From TM7 phylum sp. oral taxon 349 (GTDB taxonomy: Bacteria; Patescibacteriota; Saccharimonadia; Saccharimonadales; Saccharimonadaceae), in contig CP072328.1 of assembly GCA_018127705.1 (NCBI GenBank), positions 868,001 to 932,000 on the forward strand: a stretch of 64,000 nucleotides of DNA, read 5' to 3'. A program made the translations under genes and the position numbers. Of this stretch, positions 34,499-49,766 are shown in pieces; positions within the stretch are counted from its first letter, which is position 1, and each line of letters starts with the position of its first letter. The notes under the pieces are model-generated. The model did no database searches, was not told the DNA's origin, and saw only the letters and a program-made list of their open reading frames with translations.

Positions 34499-34520
34499 GT
34501 GTCGCAAAGGTAGTGAGCCT
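34499..34520 (+). repeat. Right inverted repeat of the IS
   Basis: Complement of AGGCTCACTACCTTTGCGACAC. It ends 12 nt before the -10 box of the ROK gene. Confidence 0.8.
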
Positions 34521-34532
34521 GGTACGCTGTGT

Positions 34533-34538
34533 TATGCT
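34533..34538 (+). promoter_or_regulatory. Extended -10 of the ROK gene, leaderless type
   Basis: TGT-TATGCT, 6 nt before the ATG. A 17-nt spacing would place the -35 (TAGTGA, 34510-34516) inside the IS right end. Confidence 0.45.
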
Positions 34539-34544
34539 AGATGT

Positions 34545-35372
34545 ATGATAGTTACGATCGATACTGGTGGGACAAAAACGCTCGTCGCCTCGTTTGCAGA
34601 CAACGGCAGAATGGGCGACTCGATCAAGTTCCCCACACCAAAAGAACCAGCTCAGTACACCGCAGAGCTAAAGCGAATTATACGCGAACGTTATACTGGC
34701 AAAAAAGTCGACGTTGTCGTGATTGCACTACCGGGAATCATTCGTAACGGTACTGCTGTTTGGTGTCAAAATCTCGGCTGGGCAAACTTCAACGCGCATA
34801 CAGCACTCAAGAACCTTTTGCCGGGCGTTCCCGTGCTTATCGAGAATGACGCTAATCTTGCTGGGCTATCAGAAACGCGCGCGCTGCGCAGTATTCCCCG
34901 ATCGTCACTCTACGTTACGATCAGCACCGGTATCGGGAGTGGTATCTGCACGAATGGTTATATTGACCCCGGCTTGCGTTATAGCGAAGCTGGGCGAGCA
35001 CTCGTTGAATACAAAGGAAAGGTTCGGCAGTGGGAAAGCTTCGCTTCGGGGCGCGCTATCGTCCGCGATTACAAAAAATTCGCCCGCGACATTAAAAGCA
35101 AGCGTGCATGGCGACAAATCGCCGGGCGCGTGTCGCGCGGATTTTTAGCAGTCGTCCCTATCGTACAGCCCGACGTTATTATTATCGGCGGCAGCGTCGG
35201 TACATACTTTGAACGCTACGGTGAGTTTCTGTCCGAGATATTAACTGACCACTTGCCACCGCACATTCCTTGCCCAAAGATTATTCAGGCAAAGCACCCT
35301 GAAGAAGCGGTCGTGTATGGATGTTATTACTGTGGAAAAGATTACTTGGCTCTTGCCAAAACTACGCGCTAA
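34545..35372 (+). CDS. ROK-family sugar kinase-like protein
   Basis: 275 aa. The ASKHA ATPase fold starts IVTIDTGGTKTLVASF (phosphate 1). ENDANLAGLSE follows near 100, then the phosphate 2 loop VTISTGIGSGI near 124, and VIIIGGSVGTYF near 212 (adenosine). The ROK zinc motif (CxCGxxGCxE) and its preceding GH are replaced by LVEYKGKVRQWESFASGRA, so it is a zinc-less variant. The sugar substrate cannot be deduced. The start follows an extended -10 by 6 nt; the earlier in-frame ATG at 34497 lies in the IS end. Confidence 0.78.
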   Translation: MIVTIDTGGTKTLVASFADNGRMGDSIKFPTPKEPAQYTAELKRIIRERYTGKKVDVVVIALPGIIRNGTAVWCQNLGWANFNAHTALKNLLPGVPVLIENDANLAGLSETRALRSIPRSSLYVTISTGIGSGICTNGYIDPGLRYSEAGRALVEYKGKVRQWESFASGRAIVRDYKKFARDIKSKRAWRQIAGRVSRGFLAVVPIVQPDVIIIGGSVGTYFERYGEFLSEILTDHLPPHIPCPKIIQAKHPEEAVVYGCYYCGKDYLALAKTTR

Positions 35373-35820
35373 AGCAGCAAACATACCGCATTTACAGCAC
35401 CTCACCATTATCTCAGGCGAGGTGTTTTGCTGGAATCATAATGCTTGTGCTATTACATATGATGCGTCGGCTGAATATGCCGAAGCACAGCTTTTACATG
35501 AATTCGGACACGCACTGCTAAACCATAAGCAATATCTACGAGACATTGAGCTGCTCACCATGGAGCGCGGCGCATGGGATCGGGCGACTACATTGGCGCG
35601 TGAGTTTAATATTCATATATGCGAAGACTACATTGAAGAAACGCTTGATACCTACCGCGATTGGCTGCATACACGATCACTTTGCCCTCACTGCACTGCA
35701 ACGGGTATACAAACCAAACGTTATCACTACCAATGCCTTGCCTGTCTACACACATGGCGAGTTAATGATGCACGCACATGTCAGCTACGACGTTATCGTG
35801 TAACAAAAAATACCCCATAG
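35317..35820 (+). CDS. Zinc metallopeptidase-like protein (IrrE/ImmA-type HEFGH) with zinc ribbon
   Basis: 167 aa. LLHEFGHALLN (about residues 66-76) is a HExxH motif, and a downstream acidic segment (MERGAWDRATTLAREF) could supply the third ligand, as in gluzincin IrrE/ImmA-like peptidases. Residues about 122-150 hold CPHC and CLAC, a four-Cys zinc ribbon. It overlaps the end of the ROK gene by 56 nt. ImmA-type proteases usually cleave a cognate repressor, but no such repressor is adjacent, so the role is open. Confidence 0.68.
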   Translation: MDVITVEKITWLLPKLRAKAANIPHLQHLTIISGEVFCWNHNACAITYDASAEYAEAQLLHEFGHALLNHKQYLRDIELLTMERGAWDRATTLAREFNIHICEDYIEETLDTYRDWLHTRSLCPHCTATGIQTKRYHYQCLACLHTWRVNDARTCQLRRYRVTKNTP

Positions 35821-35834
35821 CTCGGGGTATTTTT
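35805..35834. terminator. Bidirectional terminator
   Basis: AAAATACCCC / GGGGTATTTT with an 8-nt loop and A/T runs on both sides. It lies between the convergent metallopeptidase and KGG genes. Confidence 0.85.
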
Positions 35835-35852
35835 AATACAAGCGATGCGTAT

Positions 35853-36077
35853 TTACGCTGCAAGTGTCGCGTCGTCTTGTGCTACTTTCTTACTTTTACC
35901 ACGCCGCGAAATACGACCACCCTTTGCACCGGCAATACGCGCCAACGCCGGATTCGCTGCGAAACCACCCGTACGCCCGTTGCGACCACCCTTTGCGCCA
36001 ATTTTAGCGTAAAAATTAGGGTCTTTTGCTAAGTTTTTCTGTGCTGCTTTTTTGCCGCCTGCCTTTGTTCCTGCCAT
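35853..36077 (-). CDS. KGG-repeat small basic protein (stress-protein GsiB-like)
   Basis: 74 aa, very basic. FYAKIGAKGGRNGRTGGFAANPALARIAGAKGG contains two KGG-type repeats (IGAKGGRNG and IAGAKGGRI). Such repeats occur in GsiB/YciG-type stress proteins of unknown molecular role. AGGAG-like GGGAGGATTAG lies before the ATG. It is transcribed alone toward the shared terminator. Confidence 0.75.
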   Translation of the reverse strand: MAGTKAGGKKAAQKNLAKDPNFYAKIGAKGGRNGRTGGFAANPALARIAGAKGGRISRRGKSKKVAQDDATLAA

Positions 36078-36253
36078 ATATCTAATCCTCCCTGCCCTGT
36101 AGGCAATATATTAAAAGGGTTATGGAACCTCTTTACAAAAGATTGCCAAAACCCTCACGTTACCTCACATATGTTATATGTATGCTCTAATTTTAGCACA
36201 AACGCTTCAAACTGTCAATGGTTACAGAACGAAAAATTATGATATAAAAACTA

Positions 36254-36282
36254 TTGCATATATGCGCATGGTGCGATATTAT
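36254..36282 (+). promoter_or_regulatory. Promoter of the small RNA at 36289
   Basis: TTGCAT (36254-36259), 17-nt spacer, TATTAT (36277-36282). Confidence 0.7.
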
Positions 36283-36288
36283 AGGTAG

Positions 36289-36392
36289 GCACCTGTTTGA
36301 ATCTTATCAAAAACCATAAGGTTCACCACAACAATTCTCGTTTTCTGCGAGATTCGAGAATGCTGTAGTAAGCCCTCTTCGGGCTTACTTTT
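36289..36392 (+). ncRNA. Candidate small RNA, about 104 nt
   Basis: A promoter 7 nt upstream and a terminator (AGTAAGCCC / GGGCTTACT then T4, 36367-36392) delimit a short transcript with no gene behind it. Two further stems are visible: GAATCTTAT / ATAAGGTTC (9 bp with one G-U) and ATTCTCG / CGAGAAT. No known RNA family was recognised; the SRP and 6S signatures are absent. An alternative is a 23-codon frame from TTG (36297) ending directly before the terminator. Confidence 0.6.
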
Positions 36393-36585
36393 GGTTTACA
36401 AGACAACTTAAATTAGTTTCGCTACAACCTAAAAGAGCCGTCCTATCATAGTTAGCCGAGCAAATTTCTGACACCCAAGAAAACTAAGAGCTCACCAAGT
36501 CTTGATTATGCTAAATCAAATAGTTATAAATCATGTATATAGTTAATTTTCTATATCTTATGCTATTGTATAATCGCACCAATCG

Positions 36586-36616
36586 AAAAAGACCACCCTA
36601 TTCGGATGGTCTTTTT
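36586..36616 (-). terminator. rRNA (23S-5S) terminator
   Basis: AAAAAGACCAcCC / GGaTGGTCTTTTT stem directly after 5S on the minus strand, with a T-run. Confidence 0.85.
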
Positions 36617-36620
36617 ATAA

Positions 36621-36729
36621 TTCGGCACCGTGCTAGTTTCCCACTTTCGCAGTATAATCGCCGCTGAGGAGCTTAACTTCTGTGTTCGGAATGAGAACAG
36701 GTGTTTCCTCCTCGCCATGGGCACCGAAG
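36621..36729 (-). rRNA. rrf: 5S ribosomal RNA
   Basis: Recognised on the minus strand by the 9-bp helix I (TTCGGTGCC with GGTGCCGAA), the CGAACACAGAAGTTAAGC signature of helix III/loop C, and the approximately 108-nt size. It is about 180 nt downstream of 23S. Ends are accurate to a few nt. Confidence 0.93.
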
Positions 36730-36907
36730 AAAGGGGTTTAAAGCGCTTGGTCCCAGTATAGCTTCGCTGGTGGGCCAAACCCCTTACTTCGATGTCCGTT
36801 TTTAGCCGGTTTGTAAAAGATTGACAGTGGTGCTCATGAACACCAATTACTAGTTAAGTCTACCTTATCTACGATACAAATGCAAACATTCGCGCCGTAG
36901 ATAAGGA

Positions 36908-40022
<3,115 letters not shown>

Positions 40023-40086
40023 TGACTTAACTAGTAGTTGTTATTCACAATCCTAGTGCCGTCAATCTTTTCTTACATCACTAAAT

Positions 40087-40098
40087 TGTTAAACAACA
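40087..40098 (-). promoter_or_regulatory. boxA in the 23S leader
   Basis: TGTTGTTTAACA, followed by ATTTAGTG, on the minus strand. It is close to E. coli rrn boxA (TGCTCTTTAACA) and to the copy before 16S. It is expected to bind NusB/NusE for antitermination. Confidence 0.65.
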
Positions 40099-40339
40099 TG
40101 CACTCCTCCCGTCATACTTGAGCGCACATCTACCAGCGTCATAACAACCGACGCACGTACAATCTACGTTCAAGCTGTGGTGATTTTCCAACTTCATCCA
40201 TCGTAGCATTTAGATAACTGTTTGTCTATAGTTTCTACTGGAAAATTGTTGTAATTTTGACTTATCAAAACGCCTCTCCACGATTCAATTTCGTCAATCG
40301 CCAGAGGTTCTTACAGCCGAGAACATTCACTTTATATAT

Positions 40340-40369
40340 ATTTTACTAAACGAAGTGCTTTTACGTCAA
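40340..40369 (-). promoter_or_regulatory. 23S-5S promoter
   Basis: TTGACG (40364-40369), 18-nt spacer, TAAAAT (40340-40345). The predicted leader is about 310 nt and contains boxA. Confidence 0.6.
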
Positions 40370-40375
40370 TAAAAA

Positions 40376-40402
40376 CACCTCACTAACTTTTATGAGGCAA
40401 CC
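40376..40402 (-). terminator. Terminator upstream of the 23S promoter
   Basis: CCTCA / TGAGG stem followed by TGTTTTTA on the minus strand. It would stop transcription coming from the decayed module before the 23S promoter. Confidence 0.45.
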
Positions 40403-40476
40403 TGTATGGTAGCCCTAGCACCACTCAAACCAAGAACTGGAAGGAGCTGCTGCAGTTCATCGCCTCCCTCCGGAAA

Positions 40477-40500
40477 GGTCGCCCAGCCTGCTGGGCGACC
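40477..40500. repeat. GC-rich perfect inverted repeat
   Basis: 11-bp arms (GGTCGCCCAGC and its complement) separated by 2 nt. It is in the foreign-looking segment; it may be a terminator without a T-run or part of a mobile-element end. Confidence 0.55.
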
Positions 40501-40636
40501 CCAACAAACCATCACGACGATTCTCCCACTGCCTCCACTAGTCACTCAACCGCGCCGTCCACGTCAGTCCGCCACATGGTGCAGCACCAGCGACAGCTCA
40601 CCGATTCCGAGTGCAGCAGGATTCAGGCGTCGTAAC

Positions 40637-40828
40637 ATCAAACCGAGAACACGAGGCTTGAACGATGCTCAAAAACGCCAAACTGAGCAACTGTACGCCG
40701 ATGTGCTATTGACCCAGAAAATCACCGACCGTTTTGACGTCGCCGACGATACTGTTCTGCGGTATCTGCACAACATCGGTACCTCTTCGCAAGTACGATT
40801 AGGTCGTCCATCATTTGTGTCGCCCTAA
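40637..40828 (+). pseudogene. HTH fragment, resolvase-like
   Basis: The last 63 codons of a longer open frame read RGLNDAQKRQTEQLYADVLL, then a helix-turn-helix ITDRFDVADDTVLRYL. This resembles the C-terminal DNA-binding part of serine recombinases (LTDxQ..EA..LY..G.S...IA..FGVS..TV.R). The preceding part of the frame looks non-coding and no catalytic domain is present, so this is taken as a remnant. It converges with the RhuM remnant. Confidence 0.35.
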
Positions 40829-41335
40829 TCATAAGTTGCTTAATATACTCGCGCGGCGGCTTAACCGATAACTCACCATCAAGCAGATCTTGACCACTCG
40901 CTCCTGAAGCATGCGCTGCCGGTCAATGACATAGCCCTGGACGGCGAAGTCGCGCAGCACCCGAGTAGCCCATTGGCGGAACTGGGTGGCTCGCACCGAG
41001 TCGAACCGGTAGCCGACCGAGATGATGGCATCAAGGTTATAGACCTAACGTATGCCCTCCTGACGAACCTGTGAGAGTTCCTGACAGGTTACTGCTTCGT
41101 CCAGCTCGCCTGAGTCATAGATGCTGCGCAGATGCATCGCCACGTTGGCCCGAGAGATACCAAACAGCTCAGCCATCAGCTTCTGTGTCAGCCAGACCGT
41201 CTCATCCTCGTACCGCGCCTTGATGCTGCTACTCCCGTCCTGCGCCGTGAATATCAAGAACTCAACCGTAGAATTACGGATTAGCCTGCGACGAGGATCG
41301 GACTGAGAGTTGGAGGGCGAAGCGTGATTCGACAT
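40829..41335 (-). pseudogene. RhuM-family protein, interrupted
   Basis: RhuM-like sequence: DETVWLTQKLMAELFGISRANVAMHL and QVRQEGIR, then an in-frame TAG (41045-41047). VYNLDAIISVGYRFDSVRATQFRQWATRVL and FAVQGYVIDRQRM follow in the same frame. The residues usually bridging QxEG.R and YNLD are shortened at the stop. After RMLQ the coding-like sequence continues in another frame (GASGQDLLDGELS), so at least one frameshift is also present. RhuM proteins are often linked to toxin-like or mobile genes. The ATG is 6 nt after TATAAT. Confidence 0.72.
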
Positions 41336-41341
41336 GTTCTT

Positions 41342-41347
41342 ATTATA
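41342..41347 (-). promoter_or_regulatory. -10 box of the RhuM remnant
   Basis: TATAAT, 6 nt before the ATG at 41335; leaderless arrangement retained although the gene is broken. Confidence 0.4.
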
Positions 41348-41355
41348 CGATACCT

Positions 41356-41549
41356 CTACTTCGGACTAGCTAGACTGCCACGACCAGCGTCCTCAACAAT
41401 TCGGCGCGCCAACGCCAGTAGGTTGTCAACAGAAAGTTTCCCTTGAGCGAATACCTCATACAAACGTCCATGGGCGCACCTTCAAGCTCTTGCGATCCGA
41501 CCACGGTGCGGACAATCTGCTGTCTTTTAGATAACTCTGCTGTCGTCAT
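41356..41549 (-). pseudogene. VbhA-like antitoxin domain, frameshifted
   Basis: MTTAELSKRQQIVRTVVGSQ then ELEGAPMDV resembles the VbhA antitoxin helix that inhibits Fic proteins (QxIVxxVxGSxxLEG). After MDV the expected continuation YEVFAQGKLSVDNLLALARR is in a different frame, so one base has been gained or lost near 41461. The natural stop in that frame is at 41356. A TATTAT lies 7 nt before the ATG. It directly precedes the RhuM remnant. Confidence 0.62.
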
Positions 41550-42110
41550 ATATAAAATAATATTGATACAGTAGGCAAGGAGAAATTGGCAAATATCACC
41601 TAAAACACATAGCTCACTGACAAACACATACATTTTTCGGCGACAAACCACGCTACTCGCCTAGTACAACAAATACGCAAACAAGCAGCCAGCCCCCCCA
41701 CATTCCCGGAACCGTCCTCAGAAGTCTTCTCCTGATTGCTACCACCACTAACTCCAAAAAACTCTTGATCCTACACCTCCAACACCTCAGAGATATGCTC
41801 CATGCTGCGCAGAGCGAGCGATTATTCTCGTCTCGCCCAACGCTACCCATGTAGGCGCGACGCCTCTCAGCACCTCAAAGGAAACCTCCTAGCTCAGACC
41901 ACCTCAAGAAATTGCTCAACCAAGTCAGCCATACAATTACACCTAATCTTCCTCACTCTACCCTTTGTCCAGCTAATCAACGACGGATTTCAACACGCCG
42001 CCACAACCTCAATATACAAAAATAATCCGCCCTGATAGACAAGCCAATCAAGAAGTGGAAACCATAACCAGCACGGAAATCACGACATATAACAAAGCCG
42101 CAACAAATAT
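41550..42110. other. Gene-free interval in the split rRNA region
   Basis: Open frames on both strands here show no family resemblance and low-complexity Thr/Cys/Trp content. They are probably decayed sequence flanking the VbhA/RhuM remnants. Nothing functional recognised. Confidence 0.45.
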
Positions 42111-42137
42111 AAAAAAGACACCGCCCTAAGGCGATGG
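42111..42137 (-). terminator. tRNA operon terminator
   Basis: CATCGCC / GGCGGTG (one G-U) with a 4-nt loop, then TCTTTTTT on the minus strand, 18 nt after tRNA-Val. Confidence 0.75.
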
Positions 42138-42154
42138 TTCATGCAAAAGACTCA

Positions 42155-42231
42155 TGGTGGGCGCTGAGGGGCTCGAACCCCCGACCCCCTCGGTGTAAAC
42201 GAGGTGCTCTAGCCAACTGAGCTAAGCGCCC
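42155..42231 (-). tRNA. tRNA-Val (anticodon TAC)
   Basis: Cloverleaf of 77 nt including encoded CCA. The acceptor stem is GGGCGCT/AGCGCCC, the anticodon loop TTTACAC, and the T-loop GTTCGAG. It is last in the Ala-Ile-Val tRNA transcript; a Val gene in this position is not typical of rRNA spacers. Confidence 0.95.
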
Positions 42232-42255
42232 ATACAGTGTACGACAATTAGTTCA

Positions 42256-42332
42256 TGGTGGGCGATGAGGGACTTGAACCTCCGGCCTCGTCATTATCAG
42301 TGACGCGCTCTAACCAGCTGAGCTAATCGCCC
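42256..42332 (-). tRNA. tRNA-Ile (anticodon GAT)
   Basis: 77 nt with encoded CCA. The acceptor stem is GGGCGAT/ATCGCCC, the anticodon loop CTGATAA, and the T-loop TTCAAGT. It is the usual 16S-23S spacer tRNA, now separated from both rRNAs. It could be the tRNA sensed by the ileS T-box. Confidence 0.95.
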
Positions 42333-42341
42333 ATGATCTTA

Positions 42342-42418
42342 TGGTGGAGATACAGGGACTCAAACCCTGGACCCCCTGCTTGCAAAGCAGGTGCTCTAAT
42401 CAACTGAGCTATATCCCC
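42342..42418 (-). tRNA. tRNA-Ala (anticodon TGC)
   Basis: 77 nt with encoded CCA. The acceptor is GGGGATA/TATCTCC (one G-U or mismatch pair), the anticodon loop TTTGCAA, and the T-loop TTTGAGT. It is first in the tRNA transcript, 35 nt after the promoter. Confidence 0.95.
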
Positions 42419-42452
42419 GTAAAAAAATATTTAATGTACATGAACTTTAACT

Positions 42453-42481
42453 ATTTTACTCTATACAGACCACGATATCAA
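42453..42481 (-). promoter_or_regulatory. tRNA operon promoter
   Basis: TTGATA (42476-42481), 17-nt spacer, TAAAAT (42453-42458). Its -35 abuts the divergent -10 of the 42498 gene. Confidence 0.65.
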
Positions 42482-42485
42482 GTGG

Positions 42486-42491
42486 TATACT
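42486..42491 (+). promoter_or_regulatory. Extended -10 of the 42498-42737 gene, leaderless type
   Basis: TGG-TATACT, 6 nt before the ATG. Confidence 0.55.
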
Positions 42492-42497
42492 AAAAAT

Positions 42498-42737
42498 ATG
42501 ACATATACATTTAGTTGGACATCATTTATTATCGGTTTTATGATTTTGTGCACAGGTGGTGCGGTCACATTATGGCACAGACAGCTCGCCGATATGTTCG
42601 GTGGTGGCGTTGGCAGCTATAGCCGCTACCAGTTGTACGGACTAATCGCGTGTGGTGTCGGAATTGTCGTTATGGTCAACTTGCACGAGCTGCTTCTACT
42701 TACGTTCTTCAGTCTATTCTTCGGCGGTAATAGGTAA
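42498..42737 (+). CDS. Small two-helix membrane protein
   Basis: 79 aa with two hydrophobic segments (about residues 8-25 and 46-72) and a short polar loop containing HRQLADMFGGGVGSYSRYQ. Family not recognised. It is transcribed against the rRNA direction, between 16S and tRNA-Ala, from a leaderless-type promoter and ends at a strong terminator. Position and promoter support a real gene despite its small size. Confidence 0.7.
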   Translation: MTYTFSWTSFIIGFMILCTGGAVTLWHRQLADMFGGGVGSYSRYQLYGLIACGVGIVVMVNLHELLLLTFFSLFFGGNR

Positions 42738-42756
42738 TATTATTCCGTATTCATAC

Positions 42757-42788
42757 AAAATAAGAGGTTCTAAATAACCTCTTATTTT
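42757..42788. terminator. Bidirectional terminator between 16S and the small membrane gene
   Basis: Perfect 13-bp arms (AAAATAAGAGGTT / AACCTCTTATTTT) with a 6-nt loop. It serves the plus-strand gene and would stop 16S transcription about 180 nt after its 3' end. Confidence 0.88.
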
Positions 42789-42965
42789 ACTATTTACCAC
42801 TTTAACAACTTAATTGTACAATAATCTGCCAGACTTTTGAGATTTTTCGTAAGCTTTGTCTCACCCCAAAGGGTTACAAAGTAAACATATAAGCTTAGTA
42901 TGTTTACGAGACCGACCTAGCTCCGGTAATGATTTCTCAACTACCAGGCATTATTTACTCCCTAG

Positions 42966-44438
<1,473 letters not shown>

Positions 44439-44512
44439 AAAAGATGTTTCATTGATTTGAAACGTCTATCTTACTCAAAAATAGACTGACGATGATTATT
44501 GCACAATTAAAT

Positions 44513-44524
44513 TGTTAAATAGCA
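44513..44524 (-). promoter_or_regulatory. boxA in the 16S leader
   Basis: TGCTATTTAACA then ATTTAATTG on the minus strand, one base from E. coli rrn boxA (TGCTCTTTAACA). Confidence 0.7.
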
Positions 44525-44584
44525 CTACGCCTAACTACATAATAGAACTACAGTTTCTTCCATCTCGCAACTAGACTGTCCATC

Positions 44585-44613
44585 ATTGTAGCGCGATTTT
44601 TTTAGCAAGTCAA
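44585..44613 (-). promoter_or_regulatory. 16S rRNA promoter
   Basis: TTGACT (44608-44613), 17-nt spacer, TACAAT (44585-44590) on the minus strand. This is close to consensus and about 150 nt before 16S. Confidence 0.75.
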
Positions 44614-44626
44614 CACTGTTTTTTGG

Positions 44627-45055
44627 CTATTTTGTAGTGTAAAATACAACAATACCGGCAAGCATACCAATACACACACCGACAATCACTTCAAGCGGCG
44701 TATGTCCATCCGCTACATGAGGTTCTTTTACTGCTATATTTGACTCTTTCAAGATGTGCTTAATAACCGCTCCTTGCTCACCAACCGAATGGCGCACCAT
44801 CATAGCATCATACATAACAACAAGCGCCAGAACCACTGCGAGACCAAATAGCCCGCTATCAACGCCATCTCGCAGCGCGATAAGTGTCGCAATTGACACA
44901 ACCGTTGCGCTGTGTGCGCTTGGCATATTACCAGACAGATATAGCCGATCAAACACATGCAAGCTGCGCGCTTTTATCGCTGCCGTAATATACTTAGCGC
45001 CCTGAGCAATAACCCACCCAACAGCAACTGCTACTAAATATGGAGAAATCGTCAT
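44627..45055 (-). CDS. Divergent PAP2 (DUF212) family membrane protein
   Basis: 142 aa with about four hydrophobic segments. SGNMPSAHSATVVSIATLI (about residues 42-60) and DGHTPLEVIVGVCIG (about 115-129) are the two conserved blocks of the divergent PAP2/DUF212 family, which retains Ser-His and His residues of acid phosphatases. Substrate unknown; a lipid phosphate is likely by fold. It lies 8 nt after gyrA on the same strand and directly upstream of the 16S promoter. Confidence 0.85.
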   Translation of the reverse strand: MTISPYLVAVAVGWVIAQGAKYITAAIKARSLHVFDRLYLSGNMPSAHSATVVSIATLIALRDGVDSGLFGLAVVLALVVMYDAMMVRHSVGEQGAVIKHILKESNIAVKEPHVADGHTPLEVIVGVCIGMLAGIVVFYTTK

Positions 45056-45063
45056 ATTATATG

Positions 45064-49627
<4,564 letters not shown>

Positions 49628-49650
49628 TCAGATTATTCATTTCTACACCG

Positions 49651-49680
49651 ATTATACCATAAAAAAAATTGTTCATTCAA
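49651..49680 (-). promoter_or_regulatory. gyrBA promoter
   Basis: TTGAAT (49675-49680), 18-nt spacer, TGG-TATAAT (-10 at 49651-49656). The leader is about 45 nt. Confidence 0.65.
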
Positions 49681-49684
49681 GTTA

Positions 49685-49713
49685 TTGCTATCTGTAAACG
49701 CATATGCTAAACT
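49685..49713 (+). promoter_or_regulatory. Promoter of the DUF11 surface protein
   Basis: TTGCTA (49685-49690), 17-nt spacer, TGC-TAAACT (-10 at 49708-49713). It is divergent from gyrB. Confidence 0.5.
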
Positions 49714-49766
49714 AATAGTCAAATGAGAGTTATCTCAGAAATTTTAACACAAAAAAAGGTTGCACT

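Larger units (their letters stand above)
33508..34520 (+). mobile_element. Insertion sequence, IS3/IS481-like (about 1.01 kb)
   Basis: Bounded by imperfect 21-22 bp inverted repeats (33508-33528 and 34499-34520; AGGCTCACTACCTT then YGCRACA). GCGTA/TACGC outside them may extend the match. It encodes a two-part DDE (rve) transposase. No target-site duplication is visible, which may mean the element is old. No second copy is in this window. Confidence 0.85.

Noticed and set aside
36289-36392. SRP or 6S RNA
   Set aside because: The SRP domain IV sequence (GGAAGG..GCAGC type) is absent and the size and shape do not fit 6S.
41653-42035. 65-codon (-) and 77-codon (+) frames beside the VbhA remnant
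   Set aside because: Odd composition, overlapping each other, with no promoter or motif; treated as decayed flanking DNA.
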